A DNA stretch of 64,000 nt from assembly GCA_041402005.1 (NCBI GenBank), contig JAWKTB010000004.1, positions 186,001-250,000 on the forward strand. The letters run 5' to 3'. This document shows, one piece after another, positions 56,701 through 64,000 of the stretch. How positions within the stretch are numbered: the first letter of the stretch is position 1; each line of letters starts with the position of its first letter. The stretch is from JAJRXR01 sp041402005. Lineage in GTDB: Bacteria > Planctomycetota > Phycisphaerae > Phycisphaerales > UBA1924. Below the pieces are notes generated by a model. That model did not search any database and was not told where the DNA came from. It saw only the letters and a program-made list of their open reading frames with translations. Made by a program: the position numbers and the translations under genes.

Positions 56701-57720
56701 TCACCCCCCCTGCTCGACCAGCACCACGTAGACGACCATCAACCCCGCCAGCACCGCCAACGCCCCCACCCACAGCACGATCGCCCGGCGCGTCGCCCGA
56801 CGACTCCGCTCCGCCTCCCACCACCTCGCCGGGCGGATCCCCTGCACCAGGAACGTCATCACCGCCGCCAGATTCACGCACACCACGTTGATCCCCAGCA
56901 GCAGCAGCGCCCCCGCCCCCGCCCGCAGCTCCCCAGCCCCCAGCAGCACCCCGGTCGCCACCGTCGGGGGCAAGAGCGCGATCGCCACCATCACCCCCAC
57001 CAGCGCCGTCGACACCCCGGTCGTGAACGCCAGCGACCCCGCCACCCCCGACGCCAGCGCCAGCACGATGTCCATCGACCCCACGTCGCTCCGGCTGACG
57101 ATCTGCCCCGCCTCCAAATCAATCGGCGCCGCCAGCCCGATCACCAGCGAGATCGCCAGCGCCAGCCCCACCCCCGCCGCCGACGCCTTCGCCGCCCGCC
57201 TGATCAGCCCCGTGTCCCCCAGCGTCGTCCCCAGCGCCAGCGCGATGTTCGGCCCCAGCAGCGGCGCGATCACCATCGCCCCGATCACCACCGCCACGTT
57301 GTCCCGCCCCATCCCCACCGCCGCCACCACCGTCGCCAAAACAACCTGCCCCAGGTACATCCGCGTCAACGCCGCCGACCCTGCGATGTCCTCGTACAAC
57401 TCCGCACGGCTCACCCGCTGGGGTGGCCTCTCCTCCCCCTCCTCCTCCTTCAACTCCATCCGCGGCAGCGTCGCCTCGAGCGCATACAGGATCGCCCGGA
57501 ACCGCTCGTCCCCCCCGAACGCCTCGTCGAGACGATCCAGCACCGCCTCGACCCCCTGGCTCGTGACCGCCGCCTTCCAGACCGCGATCTGCTCGTTCCG
57601 AGTCAGCGCCCACGCCGCCGCCACGCCCTCACCCGACAGCAGCGACTCCAGCTCCGACTCCCGGTCGGCCCCCACCACCACCTCGAGCATCCGGTCCGCC
57701 GTCGGGCTCGTCGCGCTCAC
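56701..57720 (-). CDS. DUF389 membrane protein (TIGR00341 family)
   Basis: The 339-residue protein has a cytoplasmic N-terminal domain of 120 residues ('RMLEVVVGADRESELESLLS') and about six membrane helices with the DUF389 core 'VVIGAMVIAPLLGPNIALAL', 'GVSTALVGVMVAIALLPPTV' and 'LLGINVVCVNLAAVMTFLV'. The family is widespread and of unknown function. It begins just after the esterase stop and 18 bp before the LacI gene on the same strand. Confidence 0.92.
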   Translation of the reverse strand: MSATSPTADRMLEVVVGADRESELESLLSGEGVAAAWALTRNEQIAVWKAAVTSQGVEAVLDRLDEAFGGDERFRAILYALEATLPRMELKEEEGEERPPQRVSRAELYEDIAGSAALTRMYLGQVVLATVVAAVGMGRDNVAVVIGAMVIAPLLGPNIALALGTTLGDTGLIRRAAKASAAGVGLALAISLVIGLAAPIDLEAGQIVSRSDVGSMDIVLALASGVAGSLAFTTGVSTALVGVMVAIALLPPTVATGVLLGAGELRAGAGALLLLGINVVCVNLAAVMTFLVQGIRPARWWEAERSRRATRRAIVLWVGALAVLAGLMVVYVVLVEQGG

Positions 57721-57724
57721 GCTC

Positions 57725-58747
57725 TCACTCCCCGAGCACGAACCGCAGCGCCCGCTCTAGCCGCTCGTCCGAGTTCGGCGGGTACGCGTGCCCCACCCCC
57801 GGCACGATCTCCAACCGCGACTCGACCCCCGCCCCCGAGAGCGCCCCACGCGCCTCCTTGAACGTCCACGCCCACTCGTCGTCGCCGCCAATCAACAGCT
57901 GCACCCTGGGTCGCTTCCCCTCCTCGGGAATCGTCATGATCGCCGGCTGCCAGTGCCCGCTCGTCGCGATGATCCCCGCGAACTTCTCCGGGTGCTTCAG
58001 CCCGACCTCCAAGGCCATGTTCGCCCCCTGGCTGAACCCCGCGACGACGACCTTGTCCATGTCGATCGTGTGCTCCGCCGCCGCCCGCTCCAGCGTGTGC
58101 AGCACCATCCACTCCGCCTCGTCCCGAAACGTCCAGTTGAACCCGTCGCCCAAGGGACGCAGCGCGCTGGGCGCCACGATGATCGCCCCAACCTCCCCCG
58201 CCGCCTTCTTGTGCACCTCCGCGACCGGCTCGGGCCTCCCCCCCGATCCGTGCAGCACGATCACCAGGGGCGCCGCCACCTGGGGGTCGTACCCGGGCGG
58301 CAGGATCGTCAGCAGATCCGCCTCCTCCGCCGCCGCACGGAACACCTCGAACCGCTTGTCCCGCGCCGCCTGGACCTGGTCGTGCACCACCTTGAAGCGC
58401 GGATCCTCGCGGATCGGGTCGAGGTCCGGGTCCGTCTCGATCGACGCGATCCCCGCGTACCCGTTGTCCGCGCTCTTCTGAAGCCACTCGAGCGCCGCGT
58501 CGTTCTCCCCGAGTTGCGCGTGCGCGCACGCGAGGTTGTACGGCACGACCGCCAGCCCGGGCCTCGCCTCCATCACCCGCTCCCCGATCCGCACCACCCG
58601 CTTCCAGTCCCTCGCATCGAGGGCCTTCTGCAAGTTCTCCCCCATCCGCTGGAGTTCTTGCTCGCTCACCGCCTGCGCCGACGCCCGGGGCGCCGCCGTG
58701 CAGAGAGCTAACGCAACAACAAAGCCGGCGATGATGTGTCGGGTCAT
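57725..58747 (-). CDS. Secreted alpha/beta-hydrolase with N-terminal TPR-like region
   Basis: The 340-residue protein has a signal peptide ('HIIAGFVVALALCTAAPRAS'), a TPR-like segment ('ARPGLAVVPYNLACAHAQLG', 'NDAALEWLQKSADNGY') and a carboxylesterase/phospholipase-like domain: 'LVIVLHGSGGRPEPVAEVHK', nucleophile in 'VVVAGFSQGANMALEVGL', and acid/His in 'LIGGDDEWAW' and 'VPGVGHAYPPN'. It probably hydrolyses an ester outside the cytoplasm. TACACT at 58755-58760 lies only a few bases upstream of the ATG, so if it is the -10 the mRNA would be nearly leaderless. It precedes the DUF389 gene by four bases. Confidence 0.87.
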   Translation of the reverse strand: MTRHIIAGFVVALALCTAAPRASAQAVSEQELQRMGENLQKALDARDWKRVVRIGERVMEARPGLAVVPYNLACAHAQLGENDAALEWLQKSADNGYAGIASIETDPDLDPIREDPRFKVVHDQVQAARDKRFEVFRAAAEEADLLTILPPGYDPQVAAPLVIVLHGSGGRPEPVAEVHKKAAGEVGAIIVAPSALRPLGDGFNWTFRDEAEWMVLHTLERAAAEHTIDMDKVVVAGFSQGANMALEVGLKHPEKFAGIIATSGHWQPAIMTIPEEGKRPRVQLLIGGDDEWAWTFKEARGALSGAGVESRLEIVPGVGHAYPPNSDERLERALRFVLGE

Positions 58748-58826
58748 GGCGACGAGTGTACCGCCACCCCCGCCAAAGGCGGCGCCCAGGCCCCCCCGCG
58801 TCAGCGAGGGAACCCACGCTCGCCCG

Positions 58827-59186
58827 CTACGCCATCATCATCGCGATCAGGACGGCAAAGACAATGAACACCACCCAAGCCGTCCCCGCGATCCCGGCGC
58901 ACAGCCCGATGCGGATGCCCAAGGCCATCCCTTCCATCCGTGCCACCGCCGCCACCCCGCTCGCCCCCCCGATCCCGATCAGGATCGGGATGAGCCCGCC
59001 GAGCGCGACGATCGGGATCAGCACGCACATCCCGATGAACACCCACGACCAGGCGGGCGGCTTGGGCTTGCCGATCTTCACGTCCGCCGGCGCCTCCGTC
59101 GGCGCGACCGTCGGCGAAGCGCCCATCGGCGCGGTCGTCGGCGCGGGCTCGTGCGAATAGGGATTAGGCGGCGCCTGCTCGCTCAT
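58827..59186 (-). CDS. Small two-TM membrane protein with Pro-rich N-terminus
   Basis: The 119-residue protein has a Pro/Ala/Thr-rich 45-residue N-terminus ('SEQAPPNPYSHEPAPTTAPM') and two hydrophobic segments ('WVFIGMCVLIPIVALGGLIP', 'GTAWVVFIVFAVLIAMMMA'). GAGGAG lies eight bases before the ATG at 59186. Such small proteins often anchor or assemble with partners at the membrane; no family is recognised. It is a single gene between the methyltransferase and esterase. Confidence 0.68.
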   Translation of the reverse strand: MSEQAPPNPYSHEPAPTTAPMGASPTVAPTEAPADVKIGKPKPPAWSWVFIGMCVLIPIVALGGLIPILIGIGGASGVAAVARMEGMALGIRIGLCAGIAGTAWVVFIVFAVLIAMMMA

Positions 59187-59249
59187 GCCGGTCTCCTCGA
59201 TGGCCTCACGCCCCAGGATACCCAAATCCCGTCCCGACCGCCGCCCCCT

Positions 59250-59948
59250 TCACGCCGGACCACGCCCCCACACGCAGACGAAGCTGATCGGGCGCCCGCG
59301 ATACCCCGCCCACTTGGGCTTCGCCGCCACCCACGCGTCGTCGACGACCCCCTCGTGCATCTCCAGAAGGCGCCACCCCGCACGACCCGCCGCCGCGACG
59401 TGATCGCTCAGCAGGTGCACGTGCGTCTCGATCGCCACCGCCTCCCCCGACGCCCGGTGGTAGTGCGTCGGCATCCCGCCCATCAGAAAGTACGGGTGGT
59501 ACCCCACCAGCACGAACCACCCCCGGTCCGCCGCAAGGCGCGAAGCCTCCTCGTACAGCCCCGACAGCTCCGCCAGGTGCTCATCGGCGAGCGAGCACAC
59601 GACCAACTCGTACGCCCCGCCACCCAGCCCCGTCGTGCGGACGTCCGCCTCCACCAGCCGATCGTGCGCCCCACGCGCCGCCGCACGTTCCAGCATCGCC
59701 GGCGTAATGTCCACCCCGTCGACCGCCCCCACGCCGCGCGACCGCACCCACGCGCCCGTACGCCCCGTCCCGCATGCCAGGTCCGCCGCTCGCCTGACGC
59801 CCGCCCACTCGACGCTCATGACCCGCTCGAGCAGCCGAAGATCCATCAGATCGAGCACCGAGTCGTCGTACGTCGCCGCCCACGCGCCGTACCCCTCGCG
59901 CGCGGACACCGTCGGATACCCCCGCGTATCGAACGCCTCGAAGTCCAT
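59250..59948 (-). CDS. Class I SAM-dependent methyltransferase
   Basis: The 232-residue protein has motif I 'AADLACGTGRTGAWV', motif II region 'VDGVDITPAMLERA' and 'YELVVCSLADEHLAEL', as in small-molecule or ubiquinone-type methyltransferases. The residues after motif IV ('VLVGYHPYFLMGGMPTHYHR') are unusual and may form the substrate pocket. The substrate is unknown. The ATG at 59948 is preferred; another lies three codons upstream. Confidence 0.87.
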   Translation of the reverse strand: MDFEAFDTRGYPTVSAREGYGAWAATYDDSVLDLMDLRLLERVMSVEWAGVRRAADLACGTGRTGAWVRSRGVGAVDGVDITPAMLERAAARGAHDRLVEADVRTTGLGGGAYELVVCSLADEHLAELSGLYEEASRLAADRGWFVLVGYHPYFLMGGMPTHYHRASGEAVAIETHVHLLSDHVAAAGRAGWRLLEMHEGVVDDAWVAAKPKWAGYRGRPISFVCVWGRGPA

Positions 59949-60041
59949 GGCCCGCAAGTCTACCCCCGCGCCGCCGCGCGCCCGCCGCGATCCGCGGCGT
60001 CACAAGCCTGAATCGTCGAAGTTCTCTTTGTCGGATCGGTA

Positions 60042-60062
60042 GTATGGGCTTCCAGCCCGTAC
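60042..60062. repeat. C-like hairpin repeat (variant)
   Basis: GTATGGGCTTCCAGCCCGTAC is a near-perfect hairpin around TTCCA, the same plan as the C family and the 16735 variant. It lies between the methyltransferase and the RHS cassette. Confidence 0.55.
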
Positions 60063-60073
60063 GAACTCACTTT

Positions 60074-60113
60074 GCTGGGCGCCGTGGAGACGCCGTCCTC
60101 GGCTTCTCCACGT
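60074..60113. repeat. I-type hairpin repeat flanking the RHS cassette, copy 1
   Basis: 40 bp that match 62069-62108 with four differences; the central 26 bp (60085-60110) are identical. The core can fold as TGGAGA...TCTCCA with GCCG/CGGC inside. Confidence 0.88.
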
Positions 60114-61581
60114 GCATCTCCAACCACACCCACACCCCGCCGCCACCGTCGAGACCTCCTCCCTCCCCCGCCCCGCGCCAGAGAAACGCCCAAACCGCAG
60201 CGCCGGGCGAGTGAGCGCGCCCGTCACCGCCCCCACCCCCTTTCCCCCCACTCACAACCCCCCTCGACCACGCCGCCAAGCGACCCGTGCCCACAACGCC
60301 GTTCTCGACCCACACGGCACCGGCAGCTACATTGACGCGGTGATCCTGCGCGACCGGGACACGAACGCCGACACCACGCTCGACGAGCGGGTGTACTACC
60401 TGCAGAACTGGCGGGCGGATGTCGTCGCCCTCGTGTCGGACGCCGCGGCCCAGATCGAGCAGGTCCGCTACTCGGCGTATGGCGTGCCCTTCAACCTCCC
60501 CGCCGGCGACGTCATCGCCGCCTACGGCCAGGCCAACTTCGACGACTACTCGCAGATCGCCACCTGGTACGGCACGTCACACTACGACCCCCGAGGCGAC
60601 CTCGACCTCGACGGCGACGTCGACGCCACCGACATCGGACTCTTCGTCACCAACACCAACGGCGGCCGCACCGTGCTCTCCTCCGCTGCGGACAACCGCA
60701 TCGGATACGCAGGCTACGAGGCCGACCCCGACCTCACAGGATCAAAGTGGCATGTGCGGCACCGCGTCCTGTTATCTGGTTTGGGGAAGTGGAACCGGAG
60801 AGATTCGCTGCTTATGCTGTTCGATACAAACTTGTATGAGTACGTAGATTCTCATGCCGTTCGATGGAAAGACCCGTTTGGGCTAATTCAAGGAGAGGGT
60901 GACGATGGTGGATTTGCCGATATCGACATGGGGTTCATCCCGGAGAGCTGTCTTGCTCGTCCTCTAGGACTGCCTGGCCTCTCAGAGAATCCACCTCCAG
61001 TTTCGCCACTAGGGGCATTATTTCTTCAGCAGATACATCTTTTTGGAGTCCATGGACCTCGCGCCGGGTTCGATTCCGATAGTGACTGGAATCAGTGGAA
61101 ACCATTATTTGACTTCTTAAATGGTGTCGGCGGCCAGCTACCGGGGTTCGGCTTGCCATCGTTGGGAACTAGCTTCCTAGACGGCGCGCCTGATTGGTTT
61201 AAGATTGAAATTGCCCAAATGTTTACCGATTACGCCTCCGATTTTTCTAATGAACACCCAAACGAAAATCCGGATCACGACCCCCGATATGTATGGCTCG
61301 AAACATGGGCGCTGTGGGCCGGGGGCAATGGCAATCTAAAAGAAGTTTGCTGTGCAGTGAAATGTCGAAATCCAAATCGTCCGGGATTGCACGGTCCAAG
61401 AGTTGATTGTACGGTTTGCCTTACCTCTGTCCGCAATACCACGTGTTGCAAACGCATTGATCCGACGAAGAGCGATACGAATCCTCATGGGAATCCTGCA
61501 TGGGGGCCCGTGACCCCCAATCCGCCTCCCGGTGGCGCTGACGTAGTCACTCGATTGGCGCCGTATCGTCCTCCAATTTAG
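60112..61581 (+). CDS. RHS repeat-associated core fragment with unique Cys-rich C-terminal domain
   Basis: The frame opens with about 65 codons that do not look like protein, then enters the end of an RHS/YD-repeat core: 'DERVYYLQNWRADVVALVSD', 'IEQVRYSAYGVPFNLPAGDV', an EF-hand insertion 'DLDLDGDVDATDIGLFV', then 'WHVRHRVLLSGLGKWNRRDS' and 'NLYEYVDSH...KDPFGLI'. After 'DPFGLI' comes a unique 230-residue region with about eight Cys ('CCAVKCRNP', 'DCTVCLTSVRNTTCCKR') of no known family. Known RHS proteins carry variable toxin tips in this place. GC content falls sharply after about 60760. No signal or full RHS shell is present, so the gene is a displaced 3' module. Confidence 0.72.
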   Translation: MHLQPHPHPAATVETSSLPRPAPEKRPNRSAGRVSAPVTAPTPFPPTHNPPRPRRQATRAHNAVLDPHGTGSYIDAVILRDRDTNADTTLDERVYYLQNWRADVVALVSDAAAQIEQVRYSAYGVPFNLPAGDVIAAYGQANFDDYSQIATWYGTSHYDPRGDLDLDGDVDATDIGLFVTNTNGGRTVLSSAADNRIGYAGYEADPDLTGSKWHVRHRVLLSGLGKWNRRDSLLMLFDTNLYEYVDSHAVRWKDPFGLIQGEGDDGGFADIDMGFIPESCLARPLGLPGLSENPPPVSPLGALFLQQIHLFGVHGPRAGFDSDSDWNQWKPLFDFLNGVGGQLPGFGLPSLGTSFLDGAPDWFKIEIAQMFTDYASDFSNEHPNENPDHDPRYVWLETWALWAGGNGNLKEVCCAVKCRNPNRPGLHGPRVDCTVCLTSVRNTTCCKRIDPTKSDTNPHGNPAWGPVTPNPPPGGADVVTRLAPYRPPI

Positions 61582-61589
61582 GTTCTTGC

Positions 61590-62069
61590 ATGCGTATATA
61601 CCTTGTTTTTTTACACATCGTTATAGTTGTTCTGCTAGCTATAATACTTGGCGCCACAATTGGACGGAGAGCAGGATCGCTATTGCGCATCGAACCGGTC
61701 CGATTACAGGTTGATCATGCGATTCAAACAAAAGATGGATTCCGACGATTAACATGGGTATACGTTGATAATGATAGAGTCATTGGGATAATGACGAGGG
61801 ACAAAGAGCTACTGGATATTGTAGTGAGTGCGGATCAGCATCCATGGAGCTGGAGATTTCAATGGGATACGATGGGATCTCGCATTCGCTCAGTTCAAAT
61901 TTCGAATACCGATCTACAGATGCGTCGGCTGCCCACCACGCAAGAAACTGGCGTAGTCGTCATGTACGATCTCAACGCAGATGGCATTCCCAATATACGG
62001 CGCGAACTAAACGGCAGTTCTAGTATGAACTACATATTAAAATCAGATTGGGAACTGTCTCCTCCATAG
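61590..62069 (+). CDS. Small membrane-anchored protein, possible immunity partner
   Basis: The 159-residue protein begins 8 bp after the RHS tip gene and has one N-terminal helix ('YLVFLHIVIVVLLAIILGAT') and a soluble part of about 130 residues ('HAIQTKDGFRRLTWVYVDND', 'SWRFQWDTMGSRIRSVQ'). GC content is low, like the toxin-like tip before it and unlike the rest of the window. Position, size and composition fit an immunity protein for the tip, but no immunity family is recognised and this is inference. Its stop codon lies at the edge of the second I-type repeat. Confidence 0.6.
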   Translation: MRIYLVFLHIVIVVLLAIILGATIGRRAGSLLRIEPVRLQVDHAIQTKDGFRRLTWVYVDNDRVIGIMTRDKELLDIVVSADQHPWSWRFQWDTMGSRIRSVQISNTDLQMRRLPTTQETGVVVMYDLNADGIPNIRRELNGSSSMNYILKSDWELSPP

Positions 62070-62108
62070 CCGGGTGCCATGGAGACGCCGTCCTCGGCTT
62101 CTCCATGT
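62069..62108. repeat. I-type hairpin repeat flanking the RHS cassette, copy 2
   Basis: Matches 60074-60113; the 26-bp core is at 62080-62105. The two copies are in direct orientation about 2 kb apart. Confidence 0.88.
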
Positions 62109-62129
62109 TCTTGCCCGAGAGTATCTGAT

Positions 62130-62470
62130 CGGCCGGTGAACTCCACCTCTCCCGATGCAGGCGTCCAGACGGCTTGAGCCACAACCTCCAGACGGACGAG
62201 CTGTGGACGCTGAGCCAGCCGGGCAACTGGGAGCTGCACCAGCTCGATCTCAACGGGGACACGGACTTCGTCGACACCGACGAGCTCAACGACGACCAGA
62301 CCTTCAACAAGGCCAACGAGCTGACGGCCCGCGACATCGACGACGACAGCTCGGATGACTACACCCTCAGCTACGACGAGGACGGCAACCTCATCGACGA
62401 CGCCGAGAACTACAAGTACGTCTACGACGCCTTCGGGCGCCTCGTCGAGGTCCAGAACCAGTCCAGCGAC
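62130..62470 (+). pseudogene. RHS/YD-repeat fragment from upstream of the core
   Basis: The frame around 62174-62470 encodes 'SHNLQTDELWTLSQPGNWEL', 'DFVDTDELNDDQTFNKANEL' and the YD-type unit 'LSYDEDGNLIDDAENYKYVY' with 'DAFGRLVEVQ'. In intact planctomycete RHS proteins this part lies before the core seen at 60.3-60.9 kb, yet here it lies after it. No start or proper end is seen; homology fades at about 62470 just before the antisense winged-helix gene. It is a remnant from rearrangement. Confidence 0.7.
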
Positions 62471-62507
62471 GTCGCGACCCCGATCGAGCCGACCCGCGCC
62501 CCTGTCC

Positions 62508-62864
62508 TCACGCCGCGATCTGGTGCGCCACCAGGTAGAACCGGCTCCCCCCCGCGCACTCGATCCACCACCCGTCCGAGCGCAGCCCGTCGAGCAGCGT
62601 CCGCACCCGGGCCTCGCCGACGCCCAGCCGCCTGGCCATCTCCGAGACCGTCGCCGCCCCGCCGAACAACGCCCCGAGCGCCCGCGCCGACTCGCTCCCG
62701 GGCTCGGGAATCGTCGGCGCCACCGCCGGCGCCGGATTCGTCCGCTCGTCACACACCCGCAGCAGTTCATTGTCCCACACCAGGGGTCGCTCCCCCGCGT
62801 CACGCCGCCGCCTCGCCGCGGCGACTCGCTTCGCATCAGGCTCGGGCTTCGGAATCGTGCTCAT
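62508..62864 (-). CDS. Small winged-helix-like DNA-binding protein
   Basis: The 118-residue protein has a charged N-terminus, a Pro/Ala-rich linker and a C-terminal helix-turn-helix with wing: 'ATVSEMARRLGVGEARVRTL' then 'LDGLRSDGWWIECAGGSRFY'. It could be a regulator, or a structural DNA-binding protein. No ligand domain is seen. It overlaps no real gene and runs against the RHS fragment. Confidence 0.65.
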   Translation of the reverse strand: MSTIPKPEPDAKRVAAARRRRDAGERPLVWDNELLRVCDERTNPAPAVAPTIPEPGSESARALGALFGGAATVSEMARRLGVGEARVRTLLDGLRSDGWWIECAGGSRFYLVAHQIAA

Positions 62865-63014
62865 GCCCCCCCTGATCGTCCACGCACGACCCCGCCCCCG
62901 CCGTCGCCCCCACTCCCGACCGCTCCATCCGCACCCGAGTTCCGGTCGTGCCGCCTATGACGGTTGTGCCGACCAGATCCTCATCCTTTCTTTCCATGCC
63001 GAGCCGCCGCCCCG

Positions 63015-64000
63015 TCACCCCGCATCCGGGTGGCAGTAGCACGACGCCCGCGGCGCCACGTCCGCCCGCGACCACGCCTCCCCCAGCGCCTCGTCGACCT
63101 TCATCCCCTCCTCCATCTTCCCCTGCGCCTCGAGCGCCTGACTCAGCCCCAGCAGCGACCATCCGTTGTTCGGGTGCCGCGTGAGGTCCTCGCGGTACAC
63201 CGCCTCCGCCTCCTGCGGATGCCCGCCCGCCAGCAGCAGCGCCCCCAGCGCATGACGCACCGGCTGCATCCACCCGGGCGGCTCGTCGTACACCAGTTCG
63301 TCCTCGAGCCTCACGCCCTCGCGAAGGATCGCGTACGCCTCCTCGGGTCGCCCGTCCTTGAACGCGATCTCCCCCATCGCCATTGCCCGCGCCACCCCGA
63401 TCACGTCCTTGGCCGGGTTGTTGCCCATGTACCACTCGTCCGTCAGCTCGCCTGCGACGTCCTCGAACTTGCGAGCCTCATCACGCGCCTCGTCGATCCG
63501 CTTCAGATTCGCAAGCGCCACCGTGCGCGCATAATGCCACTCCGCACGGCTGAGCAACCGCCACGAGTCCGGCTCCGGCTCCTTCAAGATGTCCTCCCAC
63601 TTGCCGAACCGGATCATCACGTGCAGCGACGTCGGCATGAACCCGTCCGCGAACTCCACGTACGTGCGCAGGAAGTCCTCGGGGATTCGCTCTTCAATCT
63701 GGCGGGCCGCGTGCATCGCCGTCTCGTACCGTCCCTCCATCATCGCCGCGTACGCCAGGAAGTGGATGTTGTGCAGGTGGTACAGGCTGTAAAAGTCAGG
63801 CGGCGGCGCCTTCGCGAAGTACTTGTCGTCCGCCGCGATCGCCCGCTCGTTCGCATCGGACGCCTCCGCGTACCGACCCGTCCGGATGAAGATGTGCGAG
63901 GGCATGTGCACCAGGTGCCCCGAGCCCGGGACCAGGTCCACCAGCCGCTGCGCCGACGCCGTCCCCTTTTCCGGCCAGGGCGACGCCTCAATCGCGTGGA
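63015..64000 (-). CDS. TPR repeat protein, 5' truncated
   Basis: The reading frame is open to the window end, so the start lies beyond it. At least five tetratricopeptide-like helical repeats are visible, with 'LVPGSGHLVHMPSHIFIRTG' and 'RYAEASDANERAIAADDKYF', 'HLHNIHFLAYAAMMEGRYET', 'EWHYARTVALANLKRIDEAR', 'AVYREDLTRHPNNGWSLLGL' and 'SQALEAQGKMEEGMKVDEAL'. 'HLVHMPSHIFIR' is typical of a widespread secreted TPR family of unknown function. The end carries 'CYCHPDAG', two Cys of unknown role. Confidence 0.85.
   Translation of the reverse strand, partial: HAIEASPWPEKGTASAQRLVDLVPGSGHLVHMPSHIFIRTGRYAEASDANERAIAADDKYFAKAPPPDFYSLYHLHNIHFLAYAAMMEGRYETAMHAARQIEERIPEDFLRTYVEFADGFMPTSLHVMIRFGKWEDILKEPEPDSWRLLSRAEWHYARTVALANLKRIDEARDEARKFEDVAGELTDEWYMGNNPAKDVIGVARAMAMGEIAFKDGRPEEAYAILREGVRLEDELVYDEPPGWMQPVRHALGALLLAGGHPQEAEAVYREDLTRHPNNGWSLLGLSQALEAQGKMEEGMKVDEALGEAWSRADVAPRASCYCHPDAG

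Overview
The window is high-GC DNA (about 70 percent by eye) from a planctomycete, most likely of the class Phycisphaerae. The evidence is the gene content: paired PEP-CTERM exported proteins, several secreted proteins ending in a GC-type dockerin-like double EF-hand, a TIGR02999-type ECF sigma factor translationally coupled to a Ser/Thr kinase with TPRs, RHS/YD-repeat fragments carrying an EF-hand insertion, and many small zinc-ribbon membrane proteins. It looks chromosomal, with housekeeping genes infA, rpmE, metH, atpC, smpB, mqnD, purF, rpsD and a tRNA-Asn. I see no rRNA, CRISPR array, transposase or prophage.

Layout. 0-6 kb: partial metallophosphoesterase/LamG protein, infA, a secreted subtilisin and two paralogous PEP-CTERM proteins. 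6-12 kb: a minus-strand glycerate kinase-pilT-FAD oxidoreductase group, then a plus-strand run of small membrane/zinc-ribbon proteins. 12-22.8 kb: AtoE transporter, aminotransferase, a peroxiredoxin-photolyase pair, a secreted esterase, and a MoxR-like ATPase paired with a vWA protein. 22.9-30.4 kb: tRNA-Asn, an FG-GAP protein, sigma factor/kinase pair, L31 and a CRTAC1-like protein. 30.5-38.7 kb: methionine synthase split into two polypeptides, then remnants or mis-sequenced copies of a FecCD permease, atpC, smpB, an FAA hydrolase and mqnD. 38.7-47.4 kb: zinc-ribbon membrane proteins coupled to purF, rpsD, a SurA/PpiD-like protein, a MATE transporter and another zinc-ribbon protein. 47.7-60 kb: a broken dockerin protein, a B12-binding/MeaB GTPase fusion, a GGDEF sensor, ThrE-like exporter, an ATP-grasp enzyme and zinc metallopeptidase, a LacI regulator, DUF389 protein, esterase and methyltransferase. 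60-62.5 kb: a low-GC RHS C-terminal cassette with a small membrane protein, bounded by two copies of a hairpin repeat, followed by another RHS fragment. 62.5-64 kb: a small winged-helix protein and a partial TPR protein.

Two genome-scale features stand out. First, the intergenic space is filled with several families of short palindromic repeats (called A, B, C, D, E, H and I here) and period-7 tandem arrays. Some palindromes sit inside genes: one in the vWA gene and a tandem E+B pair in metH-B, both in frame, and an A+C pair in mqnD. Second, from about 32 to 38.7 kb conserved genes carry single-base indels in homopolymer runs. Their number and kind suggest base-calling or assembly error more than decay, although the FecCD and FAA-hydrolase copies could be true pseudogenes.

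Functional links that can be read from the order of genes: sigma factor and kinase overlap by a GTGA; glycerate kinase and pilT overlap by a TTGA; purF, two zinc-ribbon membrane proteins and mqnD are joined by stop/start contacts; peroxiredoxin and photolyase sit 14 bp apart as a plausible oxidative/UV stress unit; ATPase and vWA protein form a chelatase-like pair.
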